Source: DATNFP01 sp035606335
GTDB taxonomy: Bacteria > Bacteroidota > Bacteroidia > Chitinophagales > Chitinophagaceae
Direction: 5' to 3'
Assembly: GCA_035606335.1 (NCBI GenBank)
Contig: DATNFP010000004.1
Location: 1 to 11,909, forward strand
Length of the DNA stretch: 11,909 nt
In this document: in pieces, positions 1 through 6,878 of the stretch
How the letters are laid out: the number at the start of each line of letters is the position of its first letter
Numbering within the stretch: the first letter of the stretch is position 1
The notes under the pieces: generated by a model
What the model was told of the DNA's origin: nothing
What the model saw: the letters and a program-made list of their open reading frames with translations, nothing else
The model's database searches: none
Position numbers and translations under genes: made by a program

Positions 1-2
1 TA

Positions 3-218
3 GCAATTTATGTTGACGATAATGCAATACCCACACATGTGGCGAAACAATGTATTACTGACAACGGGTGTTGGAGAAGTAAATTATCAGGCAAGCACTT
101 AATTAAACATACATTAGGTGGTCTATCCGGATTGTTTCCAGGTAAAGCAGAATACGGGAACGTCGCTATTATTTTAAAACGAAAGTGTCAAATAGTTAAA
201 CAAGGTATTTTTAAATAA
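3..218 (+). CDS. C-terminal fragment of a DUF7689-like hypothetical protein (5' end outside window)
   Basis: An open frame enters from the left edge and gives 71 residues before a TAA stop at 216-218. The fragment contains PTHVAKQ, then WRSKLSG, then LIKHTLGGL and ends in YGNVAIILKRK. From memory this arrangement (a PTHAARQ-like motif, W-x-SKLG, a hydrophobic helix with H-x-L, then YG-x-V-x-x-x-L-R-R) matches the C-terminus of DUF7689-type proteins of unknown function, but no search was possible. Two cysteines are present and no membrane segment is seen. The gene converges on pyrG with only 13 bases between the stops, and I see no hairpin terminator in that gap. The start, full length and function cannot be judged from here. 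Confidence 0.55.
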   Translation, partial: AIYVDDNAIPTHVAKQCITDNGCWRSKLSGKHLIKHTLGGLSGLFPGKAEYGNVAIILKRKCQIVKQGIFK

Positions 219-231
219 CCTAACTCATATT

Positions 232-1884
232 CTACCCCTCCGCAACAGTCTTTTCAAAAACATGATGCGCACTACCATTGCGATGATCCTGCGCTTCTTT
301 GGCAGCCTTGATAAATGCTACAAATAAGGGATGCGGATTTTCTACTGTGCTCTTATATTCAGGATGGAACTGTACACCTATAAAGAACGGATGGTCCTCA
401 ACTTCTACTATTTCTATTAGTCCTGTTTTGGGATTTTTCCCTACAGGTTTCATTCCTCCGTTCTCGAATGCGCTCAAGTATTCATTGTTAAATTCGTAAC
501 GGTGGCGATGGCGCTCTGTGATATGTGTAGTGCCATATATAGATGCCGTTTTTGAGTCGGGGCGCAGGTCACAATCATACGAGCCGAGGCGCATAGTGCC
601 TCCTTTCTGCGTTACTGCCTTTTGCTCTTCCATCATACAGATCACGCCCTGGTCGGTATCAGGGTTCATCTCTGTAGAATGTGCTTTTTCCATACCTAAT
701 ATATCACGTGCAAATTCCACGCAGGCCATCTGCATACCGAGGCATATACCAAAGAATGGAATTTTATTTTCACGTGCATAGCGTATAGCATCTATCTTGC
801 CCTGTATGCCACGGCTACCAAAACCGGGAGCTACCAAAATGGCATCAAGATTTTTCAGCTTGTCAATAGCGTTTTCAGAAGTAAGATATTCGGAGTGGAT
901 ATTGCGGACTTCTACTTTGCATTCGTTCATAGCCCCTGCATGTATCAGCGCCTCGAGGATGGACTTGTAAGCATCCTGCAATTCCACATATTTACCTATA
1001 AGACCTACTATTACTTTTGATTTTGGATAGCGCAGCTTATTGAGAAATTCTTTCCAGCGTGTAAGGTCCGGTTCTTTCCCCAAAGGCAATCCAAGCTTTT
1101 GCAGGCAGATCACGTCGAGCTTTTCACTCATCATTTCGAGCGGCACACCATATATGGTATCCGCATCGAGCGCTTCGATAACTGCATCCTGTGTAACATT
1201 ACAGAACAGTGCGATCTTCGTTTTCAGCTCTTTATAAAGAGGTTCCTCTGTACGGCAAACCAATACATCAGGATTCAAACCATTTTCACTCATCATCTTT
1301 ACAGAGTGTTGGGTAGGTTTGGTCTTTAGTTCTTTGGCTGCTTTCAGATAGGGTATCAAAGTAAGATGGATCACCAGGCATTCGTGACCCATTTCCCATT
1401 TTAGCTGGCGTACAGCTTCTATATATGGGAGAGATTCTATATCACCTACGGTACCACCTAATTCAGTAATAATGATATCGTACTTATTCTCATGGCCAAG
1501 CAGAGTGATGCGGCGCTTTATTTCATCGGTAATATGAGGGATCACCTGCACTGTTTTACCGAGGTATGCCCCTTCACGTTCCTTATTAATAACGTGCTGG
1601 TAGATGCGTCCTGTTGTTACATTGTTAGCCTGAGAGGTATATGTATTTAAAAAACGTTCGTAATGTCCCAGATCCAGGTCGGTTTCTGCCCCGTCTTCCG
1701 TTACATAACATTCACCATGTTCATATGGATTCAATGTTCCCGGATCTACATTGATATACGGGTCGAATTTCTGGATGGTAGTGCTGAAGCCGCGTGCCTG
1801 TAGCAATTTGGCCAGCGATGCTGCGATAATTCCTTTACCAAGGGATGAAGTAACGCCACCGGTTACAAAAATATATTTAGTCAT
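232..1884 (-). CDS. pyrG: CTP synthase (glutamine-hydrolysing)
   Basis: CTP synthase makes CTP from UTP using ATP and glutamine-derived ammonia, the last step of de novo pyrimidine nucleotide synthesis, in the cytosol. The protein has 550 residues, close to the usual 535-550. The N-terminal synthetase domain (about 1-270) begins with the family signature FVTGGVTSSLGKG, including the nucleotide-binding loop SSLGKG (13-18). The C-terminal class I glutamine amidotransferase domain (about 290-530) has the nucleophile Cys381 in FGICLGMQ and the other triad members His507 and Glu509 in FHPEY. The oxyanion loop reads APGFGSRG (352-359). The start is supported by AGGAG four bases upstream (1889-1893 on the plus strand) and by the conserved N-terminus. 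The gene is monocistronic here, with its own promoter in the divergent region. A tail of about 30 residues after the amidotransferase domain is polar and probably flexible. Confidence 0.99.
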   Translation of the reverse strand: MTKYIFVTGGVTSSLGKGIIAASLAKLLQARGFSTTIQKFDPYINVDPGTLNPYEHGECYVTEDGAETDLDLGHYERFLNTYTSQANNVTTGRIYQHVINKEREGAYLGKTVQVIPHITDEIKRRITLLGHENKYDIIITELGGTVGDIESLPYIEAVRQLKWEMGHECLVIHLTLIPYLKAAKELKTKPTQHSVKMMSENGLNPDVLVCRTEEPLYKELKTKIALFCNVTQDAVIEALDADTIYGVPLEMMSEKLDVICLQKLGLPLGKEPDLTRWKEFLNKLRYPKSKVIVGLIGKYVELQDAYKSILEALIHAGAMNECKVEVRNIHSEYLTSENAIDKLKNLDAILVAPGFGSRGIQGKIDAIRYARENKIPFFGICLGMQMACVEFARDILGMEKAHSTEMNPDTDQGVICMMEEQKAVTQKGGTMRLGSYDCDLRPDSKTASIYGTTHITERHRHRYEFNNEYLSAFENGGMKPVGKNPKTGLIEIVEVEDHPFFIGVQFHPEYKSTVENPHPLFVAFIKAAKEAQDHRNGSAHHVFEKTVAEG

Positions 1885-1966
1885 AACGCTCCTGTTTTTA
1901 AGACCGGTGCGCAGCTCGGGTTATAGATATTACAAAAATTTGTGGGGGGAAGCTGTTGCGGTCGTA

Positions 1967-1998
1967 CAAAGATAGTAATAATTGCTCAATCACTTCAA
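1967..1998 (-). promoter_or_regulatory. Bacteroidota-type promoter of pyrG
   Basis: On the minus strand the sequence TATCTTTG (1974 down to 1967) is an exact match to the Bacteroidota -7 element TAnnTTTG. A TTG at 1998-1996, 21 bases upstream, can serve as the -33 element. Transcription would start near 1960, giving a leader of about 75-80 bases before the pyrG start. The leader contains a run of six C residues (plus strand G run 1944-1949) and ends in an AGGAG ribosome binding site. I infer the promoter from the consensus only. Confidence 0.65.
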
Positions 1999-2106
1999 GG
2001 GTATCTATGTTAATGTACCCGGGAAATGTAAAAATGTGAGTATAATGTGAAGAAGCGATAATGAGTAAAAAAATTACTATAAAAAAAGCAGTATAGTATA
2101 ATGGCA

Positions 2107-2136
2107 TTGAGCAATAAAGTAATTAAAATACATTTG
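2107..2136 (+). promoter_or_regulatory. Bacteroidota-type promoter of the E1 fusion gene
   Basis: TACATTTG at 2129-2136 matches the TAnnTTTG -7 element exactly, and TTG at 2107-2109 lies 19 bases upstream as a -33 element. The predicted start of transcription is near 2141-2143, so the leader would be only about 10-12 bases. That leader has no Shine-Dalgarno sequence. The assignment rests on consensus matching and position. Confidence 0.65.
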
Positions 2137-2152
2137 TCATCAAATTTCAAGT

Positions 2153-4129
2153 ATGCAATTCGATCGGAGTGGTTTCTATAACGAGCGGCTCATACAATTA
2201 TATAGCGAGCTGCTGCGCCCCCGGATGATAGAAGAAAAGATGCTGGTGCTGCTCCGACAGGGGCGGATCAGCAAATGGTTCAGCGGCATAGGACAAGAAG
2301 CAATATCCGTAGGGGCTACCCTCGCTATGGATAAGGATGAATATATAATGCCACTGCACCGCAACCTTGGCGTATTTACTGCGCGCAAAATGCCCTTCGA
2401 CAAGCTGTTCATGCAATGGCAGGGACGGAAAGAGGGATTCAGCAAAGGGCGCGAACGCTCTTTTCACTTTGGTGCGAATGAATACCATATATGCGGTATG
2501 ATATCGCACCTGGGGCCGCAACTGGCAATAGCCGATGGGGTGGCGCTGGCGCATAAGCTGAAAAAAGAAAGTAAAGCAGCCCTTGCCTTTAGTGGCGATG
2601 GCGGTACAAGTGAGGGAGATTTTCATGAGGCGCTGAATGTGGCCGCTGTATGGAAGCTGCCCGTGATATTCCTGATAGAAAATAATGGATATGGCCTGAG
2701 TACGCCTGTTAATGAACAGTTTGTTTGCAAGCACCTGGCCGACAAAGCTGTAGGCTATGGCATGGCGGGAATTACTATAGACGGCAATAACATACTGGAG
2801 GTATATAAGGCAGTGGCCGAGGCCCGGCACTACTGCATCAGCGAGCAGAAGCCTATATTAATAGAGTGCATGACCTTCCGCATGAGGGGACATGAAGAAG
2901 CAAGCGGAACGAAATATGTGCCCAAAGAGCTGTTTGAAGAATGGGGCAAGAAAGACCCTGTTATCAATTTTGAGCGCTACCTGCTGGAGCAGAACATACT
3001 TTCTGAAAGCATGGTGAGCGAGATGCGCCATAAAATACAAAAGGAAATAGAAGATGGCCTGGCAAAAGGATTTGCTGCAGAACCTGTAAGCCCGGATACA
3101 AAAGAAGAGCTTGCCGATGTGTATGCACCCGTACATCACGCACCACAAGCGCCTTCAGGAGAAAGAACAGAGAAAAAATTTATCAATGCCATAAGCGACG
3201 GATTGAAACAGTGTATGGAAAAATACCCTAACCTGGTGCTGATGGGGCAGGATATAGCAGAATATGGCGGGGCCTTTAAAGTAACGGAAGGATTTGTGCA
3301 GTTGTTTGGCAAAGAACGGGTACGCAACACACCATTGTGTGAGAGCGCTATTGTGGGTACAGCACTTGGCTTATCTATAAAAGGGTTCAAGTCGATGATG
3401 GAAATGCAGTTTGCCGATTTTGTGACCGTGGGCTTTAACCAGATCATAAATAACCTTGCTAAAATATATTACCGCTGGGGACAGAATGCAGATGTGGTGA
3501 TACGTATGCCAACCGGTGCGGGGGTGGGCGCGGGCCCATTCCACTCACAAAGTAATGAAGCATGGTTTGTGCATACGCCGGGACTCAAGGTAGTGTACCC
3601 ATCTACACCCGAGGACGCAAAAGGGCTGATGATAGCAGCTATCGAAGATCCAAACCCTGTAATGTTCTTTGAGCATAAAGCTTTGTATCGTGGTATTACC
3701 GGCCCTGTGCCTGATGATTATTACAGTATAGAAATAGGAAAAGCAAGACAAGTGCAGCATGGGGAAGATAGCAGCATTATCACCTATGGAAGCGGCGTGC
3801 ACTGGGCTACAGATTATGCCTCAAAGCACCAGGATATATCATTCGACATTTTGGACCTGCGCACTTTACTGCCGCTGGACTATGATGCCATCCGCGCATC
3901 TGTAGAGCGTACGGGAAAAGTATTGCTGCTGCATGAGGACACGCTGACAGGCGGTATAGGCGGGGAACTGGGAGCATGGATATCTGAAAACTGTTTTGAA
4001 AATTTGGATGCGCCCATAGTGCGCTGTGCGAGCCTGGATACGCCTGTGCCATTTGCCATAGAGCTGGAGCAAAACTTCCTGGCAAAAAGCAGGCTGCATG
4101 AAAGTGTGCAAAAACTAATGAGCTATTAG
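2153..4129 (+). CDS. 2-oxo acid dehydrogenase E1 component, fused alpha and beta subunits
   Basis: This is a thiamine diphosphate-dependent decarboxylase that feeds acyl groups to a lipoyl E2 in a pyruvate- or branched-chain-type 2-oxo acid dehydrogenase complex. Residues about 1-310 are the alpha half. It has the ThDP/magnesium motif from GDG (148-150) to NN (177-178), followed by FRMRGHEEASG, which corresponds to the E1-alpha regulatory loop. A linker rich in Pro, Ala and His lies at about 312-340. Residues about 340-658 are the beta half. It has MGQDIAEYGG, the ThDP-activating Glu397 in TPLCESAIVG, MEMQFADF, and His464 in GPFHSQSNEA. The 658-residue length fits fused E1 proteins of Bacteroidota. 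No E2 or E3 gene is adjacent, so the partners must lie elsewhere. Branched-chain (2-oxoisovalerate) substrates seem likeliest, but pyruvate or acetoin cannot be excluded from sequence alone. The start is the first ATG after a good promoter. Confidence 0.93.
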   Translation: MQFDRSGFYNERLIQLYSELLRPRMIEEKMLVLLRQGRISKWFSGIGQEAISVGATLAMDKDEYIMPLHRNLGVFTARKMPFDKLFMQWQGRKEGFSKGRERSFHFGANEYHICGMISHLGPQLAIADGVALAHKLKKESKAALAFSGDGGTSEGDFHEALNVAAVWKLPVIFLIENNGYGLSTPVNEQFVCKHLADKAVGYGMAGITIDGNNILEVYKAVAEARHYCISEQKPILIECMTFRMRGHEEASGTKYVPKELFEEWGKKDPVINFERYLLEQNILSESMVSEMRHKIQKEIEDGLAKGFAAEPVSPDTKEELADVYAPVHHAPQAPSGERTEKKFINAISDGLKQCMEKYPNLVLMGQDIAEYGGAFKVTEGFVQLFGKERVRNTPLCESAIVGTALGLSIKGFKSMMEMQFADFVTVGFNQIINNLAKIYYRWGQNADVVIRMPTGAGVGAGPFHSQSNEAWFVHTPGLKVVYPSTPEDAKGLMIAAIEDPNPVMFFEHKALYRGITGPVPDDYYSIEIGKARQVQHGEDSSIITYGSGVHWATDYASKHQDISFDILDLRTLLPLDYDAIRASVERTGKVLLLHEDTLTGGIGGELGAWISENCFENLDAPIVRCASLDTPVPFAIELEQNFLAKSRLHESVQKLMSY

Positions 4130-4136
4130 TGCTAAT

Positions 4137-4160
4137 TAAAAAATCATCAATCATTTTTTA
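4137..4160. terminator. Weak AT-only hairpin after the E1 gene, possible terminator
   Basis: The stretch TAAAAAAT (4137-4144) and ATTTTTTA (4153-4160) can pair as an 8-base stem around an 8-base loop, seven bases after the E1 stop codon. The right arm ends in six T residues, as in a simple bidirectional terminator. The stem has no G-C pairs, so it would be unstable, and it could be chance in AT-rich sequence. Confidence 0.3.
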
Positions 4161-4166
4161 CTTTCG
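4159..4166 (+). promoter_or_regulatory. Possible -7 element upstream of the lipoprotein gene
   Basis: TACTTTCG matches the TAnnTTTG element at all fixed positions but one, and lies 19 bases before the start codon at 4186. No convincing TTG is seen about 19-21 bases further upstream. The lipoprotein gene could therefore have its own weak promoter or be read through from the E1 gene. Confidence 0.3.
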
Positions 4167-4185
4167 TGAACGAAACACCGCCTGA

Positions 4186-5058
4186 ATGACTGTACGTTTA
4201 TGTTTATTGCCGTTTGCATGTATCCTGTTAATATCCTCATGTAACTATGCAGGTAAAACCGGGAACCATGGCCCTATAGTATTAGGGGACTCTTCTACTA
4301 TTGTTACGGAAACAGACAGCGAGTCGCTAAAGGATCTTGTAACAGAAATTACTCCCCCTGCGCAAGAGGAACAGCAACAGCCGCAAGACACAGTAACCAG
4401 CCAACAGCCTGCACAGGACAGCACGCAGATAAAAGCGGTGAAGCAACCCGCGGAACAACAAACGAAAAAGCCCGAAGCTATTGCGGCAGCTACACAACCT
4501 GCCGGGCAGGGATTATCAGTCGCATTCAAAGAGGTAACGGTATTTATTCCCAACATCGTAACCAAATCTTATAGGAACCAACATCCTGAAAGGGCTAATG
4601 GGGCAACCTATCAGTTAGCCGGAGGAACTATCAATGGCAAGCAGATAAAAGTAAGCGGGGGAAATGTTACGAAAATATCACAGCGCTACCAGACCATAAT
4701 AATGATAAAGAACCAGGTCGGCACATTGCAATTGGATGCATTGAGCAACACTACAGACTGGAAGCCACTAAGGGGTGGTAGCAATACCTATTATATATCA
4801 GGCCTCGACCCATCGAAGCTGGAATATACCAAAGCATCTACCTCGGCTATACGTAACGCTGTACAGAGAGCCACCCGCGCGCATCGCATGAGCAGAAGAT
4901 ATGCCCAGGAATGGATGCAAAGCGTAAGGAACGTACGTGCTACTAATCAGCGCCCGCTTTATGTGGTGTTGAAAAGCGTGGTATGGAAAATAGAAGGTAA
5001 AAATGCGCAAGGCAGGGCTTTCCAGAAGCAGCTACGTATTGATATACCGACACCTTAA
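4186..5058 (+). CDS. Lipoprotein of unknown function with a Gln/Pro-rich linker
   Basis: I do not recognise the family. The first 18 residues are a short lipoprotein signal peptide with a hydrophobic core and the lipobox ISSC, which places the lipidated Cys at 19 and the protein on a membrane facing the periplasm or outside. Residues about 50-108 are a low-complexity linker rich in Gln, Pro, Thr and Ala with no predicted fold. Residues about 110-290 look like a globular domain with alternating beta-type segments, a basic Arg-rich helix near 222-250 (many Arg, no Cys) and a final beta pair. The start follows a possible weak promoter and is the only one that keeps the signal peptide. The gene sits 56 bases after the E1 gene on the same strand, but nothing in it points to a metabolic link. 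Its stop lies one base from the stop of the converging RidA-family gene. Confidence 0.85.
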   Translation: MTVRLCLLPFACILLISSCNYAGKTGNHGPIVLGDSSTIVTETDSESLKDLVTEITPPAQEEQQQPQDTVTSQQPAQDSTQIKAVKQPAEQQTKKPEAIAAATQPAGQGLSVAFKEVTVFIPNIVTKSYRNQHPERANGATYQLAGGTINGKQIKVSGGNVTKISQRYQTIIMIKNQVGTLQLDALSNTTDWKPLRGGSNTYYISGLDPSKLEYTKASTSAIRNAVQRATRAHRMSRRYAQEWMQSVRNVRATNQRPLYVVLKSVVWKIEGKNAQGRAFQKQLRIDIPTP

Positions 5059-5059
5059 T

Positions 5060-5482
5060 TTAAGAATTAGTAACCTCAGCAATACATTTCAGCTCGATAG
5101 CTATTGGAGTAGGTAGCGAATTAATAGCTACCGTTGTCCGGCATGGCTGGTTGTCTTTAAAATATTCGGCGTATATCTTATTATAGGTCTGGAAATCGCG
5201 CTTCATATCCACGAGGAACACGGTAACATCTATCAGCTTATCCCAACTGCTGCCGCTTTCTTCAAGGACAATCCTTACATTTTCGAATACGCTGCGGCAT
5301 TGTGCTGCAAAATCAAATTCGAGGAAATTACCGTTCTTGTCCAGTTTTAGTCCCGGGATTTCATCCGTACCGGGCTTGCGTGGGCCAATGCCGGAAAGAA
5401 ATAATAAGTTACCCACTTTGCGGGCATGAGGATATAAACCTACAGGTTTGGGGGCTTTGTCAGTAGATATGCGTTCAGACAT
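5060..5482 (-). CDS. RidA-family (YjgF/YER057c/UK114) imine or enamine deaminase
   Basis: RidA-family proteins are small cytosolic trimers that hydrolyse reactive enamine/imine intermediates or related deaminase substrates. The 140 residues have the family pattern: a Gly-rich start of the core (NLLFLSGIGP), the segment QCRSVFENVRIVLEESG, the conserved V-T-V-F-L-V-D strand and NKIYAEYF. The substrate-carboxylate arginine is Arg115 (CRTTVAI) and the acidic residue is Glu130 (IAIELKCIAE). Their spacing of 15 equals that of Arg105 and Glu120 in Escherichia coli RidA. The N-terminal KPVGLYPHARKVGNLLFLSG and the PG-rich insertion resemble 2-aminomuconate deaminases more than the classic RidA. No kynurenine or nitrobenzoate pathway genes are nearby, so I keep the family-level name. 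The gene is alone on the minus strand. A TACTTTTA sequence just upstream (5487-5494, plus coordinates) is a poor promoter candidate. Confidence 0.93.
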   Translation of the reverse strand: MSERISTDKAPKPVGLYPHARKVGNLLFLSGIGPRKPGTDEIPGLKLDKNGNFLEFDFAAQCRSVFENVRIVLEESGSSWDKLIDVTVFLVDMKRDFQTYNKIYAEYFKDNQPCRTTVAINSLPTPIAIELKCIAEVTNS

Positions 5483-5784
5483 GGTGTAAAAGTAAAGAAT
5501 GAAGGCATATTGTTAAACTGCCACATGCGTGTAGCTACATCTTTAATAAAAAATAGGTATGTATTATTATTTACGGTTAATGGCAAAATAAATAACAATA
5601 GTAACGTAATCAATATTTAATACATTAACATTATTATGGTAAATAAAAATTAAACATAACGTATCCTCTCATATTTAAAGCTATATTAAAGTTATTTGAA
5701 AGGCATTTATATAGACTTGCAAATTCGTTACTTACACGTAAATTTGTGCGGTCTAAATAAACCTTCGTTTAATACAAAGCACAT
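5483..5784. other. AT-rich divergent intergenic region between the RidA-family gene and nuoA
   Basis: This stretch of 302 bases has no credible coding frame and is rich in A and T. Its right end holds the nuo operon promoter. Its left end holds only a weak minus-strand promoter candidate (TACTTTTA, 5487-5494), which would leave almost no leader for the RidA-family gene. A small inverted repeat, TTAC (5728-5731) and GTAA (5738-5741), overlaps the nuo -7 element and might be an operator half-site pair, but it is too short to assert. I see no RNA gene or long repeat. Confidence 0.6.
5717..5746 (+). promoter_or_regulatory. Bacteroidota-type promoter of the nuo operon
   Basis: TAAATTTG at 5739-5746 is an exact match to the TAnnTTTG -7 element. 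TTG at 5717-5719 lies 19 bases upstream as the -33 element. Transcription would begin near 5751-5753, giving a leader of about 33 bases before nuoA. It is the only good promoter match I found between here and the right edge, so it probably drives nuoA to nuoE and perhaps the genes beyond. Confidence 0.7.
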
Positions 5785-6177
5785 ATGAATTTTTTATTGC
5801 TGGCTGTGGAACAAAACACGCCATTTAACTATTTTCCGGTAGCGTTGCAGTTGGTTATCGCTGTCGGTTTTGTGGCAGTCATGATGGTCGTAACTCACTT
5901 ACTCGGCCCGAAAAGAAGAACAAAGGACAAACTCATCAACTTCGAAAGTGGTATACCCTCTGTAGGTAATGCACGCCAGCCGATGGGTATCAAATATTTT
6001 CTTGTAGCGATATTGTTCGTGTTGTTCGATGTTGAAGTAATATTCTTTTATCCATACGCAGTAAACTTTAAGGCGCTGGGAACAGACGGCTTTTTTGCAG
6101 TGTTGTTGTTCGTGGCTTTCTTTTTATGCGGATTTATCTACATAGTAAAGAAAGGTGCCCTGGAATGGGAAGATTAG
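5785..6177 (+). CDS. nuoA: NADH-quinone oxidoreductase subunit A
   Basis: NuoA is one of the small membrane subunits of respiratory complex I and lines the quinone and proton-entry region next to NuoH and NuoJ. The 130 residues show three membrane helices at about 16-40, 70-93 and 100-122. The loop after helix 1 carries the family motif NFESGIPSVGNAR. Helix 2 carries YFLVAILFVLFDVEVIFFYP with the conserved Asp82 and Glu84. In many NuoA/ND3 proteins the loop has Cys in the position of Ser55 here (ECG becomes ESG). The gene opens the nuo operon about 33 bases after the predicted transcription start. No clear ribosome binding sequence precedes it. Confidence 0.97.
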   Translation: MNFLLLAVEQNTPFNYFPVALQLVIAVGFVAVMMVVTHLLGPKRRTKDKLINFESGIPSVGNARQPMGIKYFLVAILFVLFDVEVIFFYPYAVNFKALGTDGFFAVLLFVAFFLCGFIYIVKKGALEWED

Positions 6178-6243
6178 TGCTGAATGAAGTGTGATTGAAA
6201 AGTTCTTTTTTTAACTATTTAAAATTTTGCTCCTGTAGTAGGA

Positions 6244-6252
6244 GAAAGGAGG
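6244..6252 (+). promoter_or_regulatory. Strong ribosome binding site that fixes the nuoB start
   Basis: The sequence GAAAGGAGG ends five bases before the ATG at 6258. It is an unusually complete Shine-Dalgarno sequence for this window, where most starts have none. It shows that nuoB starts at 6258 and not at the in-frame ATG at 6195. Confidence 0.8.
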
Positions 6253-6257
6253 AATAT

Positions 6258-6821
6258 ATGCCTCGTCCGGTTCAATATAATACAAAAGTGAAGATCGTGG
6301 ATATACCAGAAGGGTATTCCGGTGAAGGGTTTCATGCTACATCATTTGACAAGGTGGTAGGCCTGGCGCGTAAAAATTCTTTATGGCCATTGCCATTTGC
6401 TACCTCATGCTGTGGTATTGAATTTATGGCAACAATGGGCTCTCACTACGACTTAGGAAGATTTGGCGCTGAGCGTATGGGCTTTACGCCACGCCAGTGC
6501 GATATGCTGCTTGTGGCTGGTACTATTGCTAAAAAGATGGGACCAATTTTGCGCCAGGTATATCTGCAAATGGCAGAGCCACGTTGGGTGATAGCTATAG
6601 GTGCATGTGCAAGTAGTGGTGGTATTTTCGATTCTTACTCTGTGCTGCAGGGTATAGACCAGGTAATACCTGTTGACGTTTATGTACCGGGCTGTCCCCC
6701 AAGGCCGGAAGGAATATTAGACGGCATTCTGAAACTACAGGATCTTGTACAGAACGAAAGCCTGCGCAGAAGGAATCATCCTAAATACAAAGCGTTGCTG
6801 GAAAGCTACGGAATACAATAA
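6258..6821 (+). CDS. nuoB: NADH-quinone oxidoreductase subunit B (N2 iron-sulfur cluster)
   Basis: NuoB (PSST homologue) holds cluster N2, the last 4Fe-4S centre, which passes electrons to quinone at the interface with NuoD. From the start chosen here the protein has 187 residues. The four expected ligands are all present: the tandem Cys51-Cys52 (ATSCCGIEFM), Cys117 (IGACASSGG) and Cys146 (VPGCPPRPEGIL). An in-frame ATG at 6195 would add 21 residues (with two more Cys) that do not look like NuoB and overlap the ribosome binding site, so I reject it. The C-terminal tail (RRRNHPKYKALLESYGIQ) is basic. The gene follows nuoA after an 80-base gap and is followed by nuoC. Confidence 0.97.
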   Translation: MPRPVQYNTKVKIVDIPEGYSGEGFHATSFDKVVGLARKNSLWPLPFATSCCGIEFMATMGSHYDLGRFGAERMGFTPRQCDMLLVAGTIAKKMGPILRQVYLQMAEPRWVIAIGACASSGGIFDSYSVLQGIDQVIPVDVYVPGCPPRPEGILDGILKLQDLVQNESLRRRNHPKYKALLESYGIQ

Positions 6822-6878
6822 ATACTCCCGACCTGTAACAAGGAACGGTCTTATATAACAAACTGCTTAACGCCCTTT

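Noticed and set aside
1898..2107. A 69-codon minus-strand frame with a hydrophobic N-terminus in the pyrG/E1 intergenic region
   Set aside because: It covers the pyrG promoter and leader, has no ribosome binding site or conserved motif, and its hydrophobic start comes from T/A-rich sequence. It is most likely chance.
2198..2830. Long minus-strand frame (210 codons) opposite the E1 gene
   Set aside because: It lies fully within the strongly conserved E1-alpha coding region, and its protein has no recognisable motif.
5487..5494. TACTTTTA as a promoter of the RidA-family gene
   Set aside because: The last base differs from the consensus, no TTG is found at the right distance, and the transcript would be essentially leaderless. 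It is mentioned only in the intergenic entry.
6195..6257. In-frame upstream ATG that would extend nuoB by 21 residues
   Set aside because: The extension overlaps a strong Shine-Dalgarno sequence directly before the ATG at 6258 and does not resemble NuoB N-termini.
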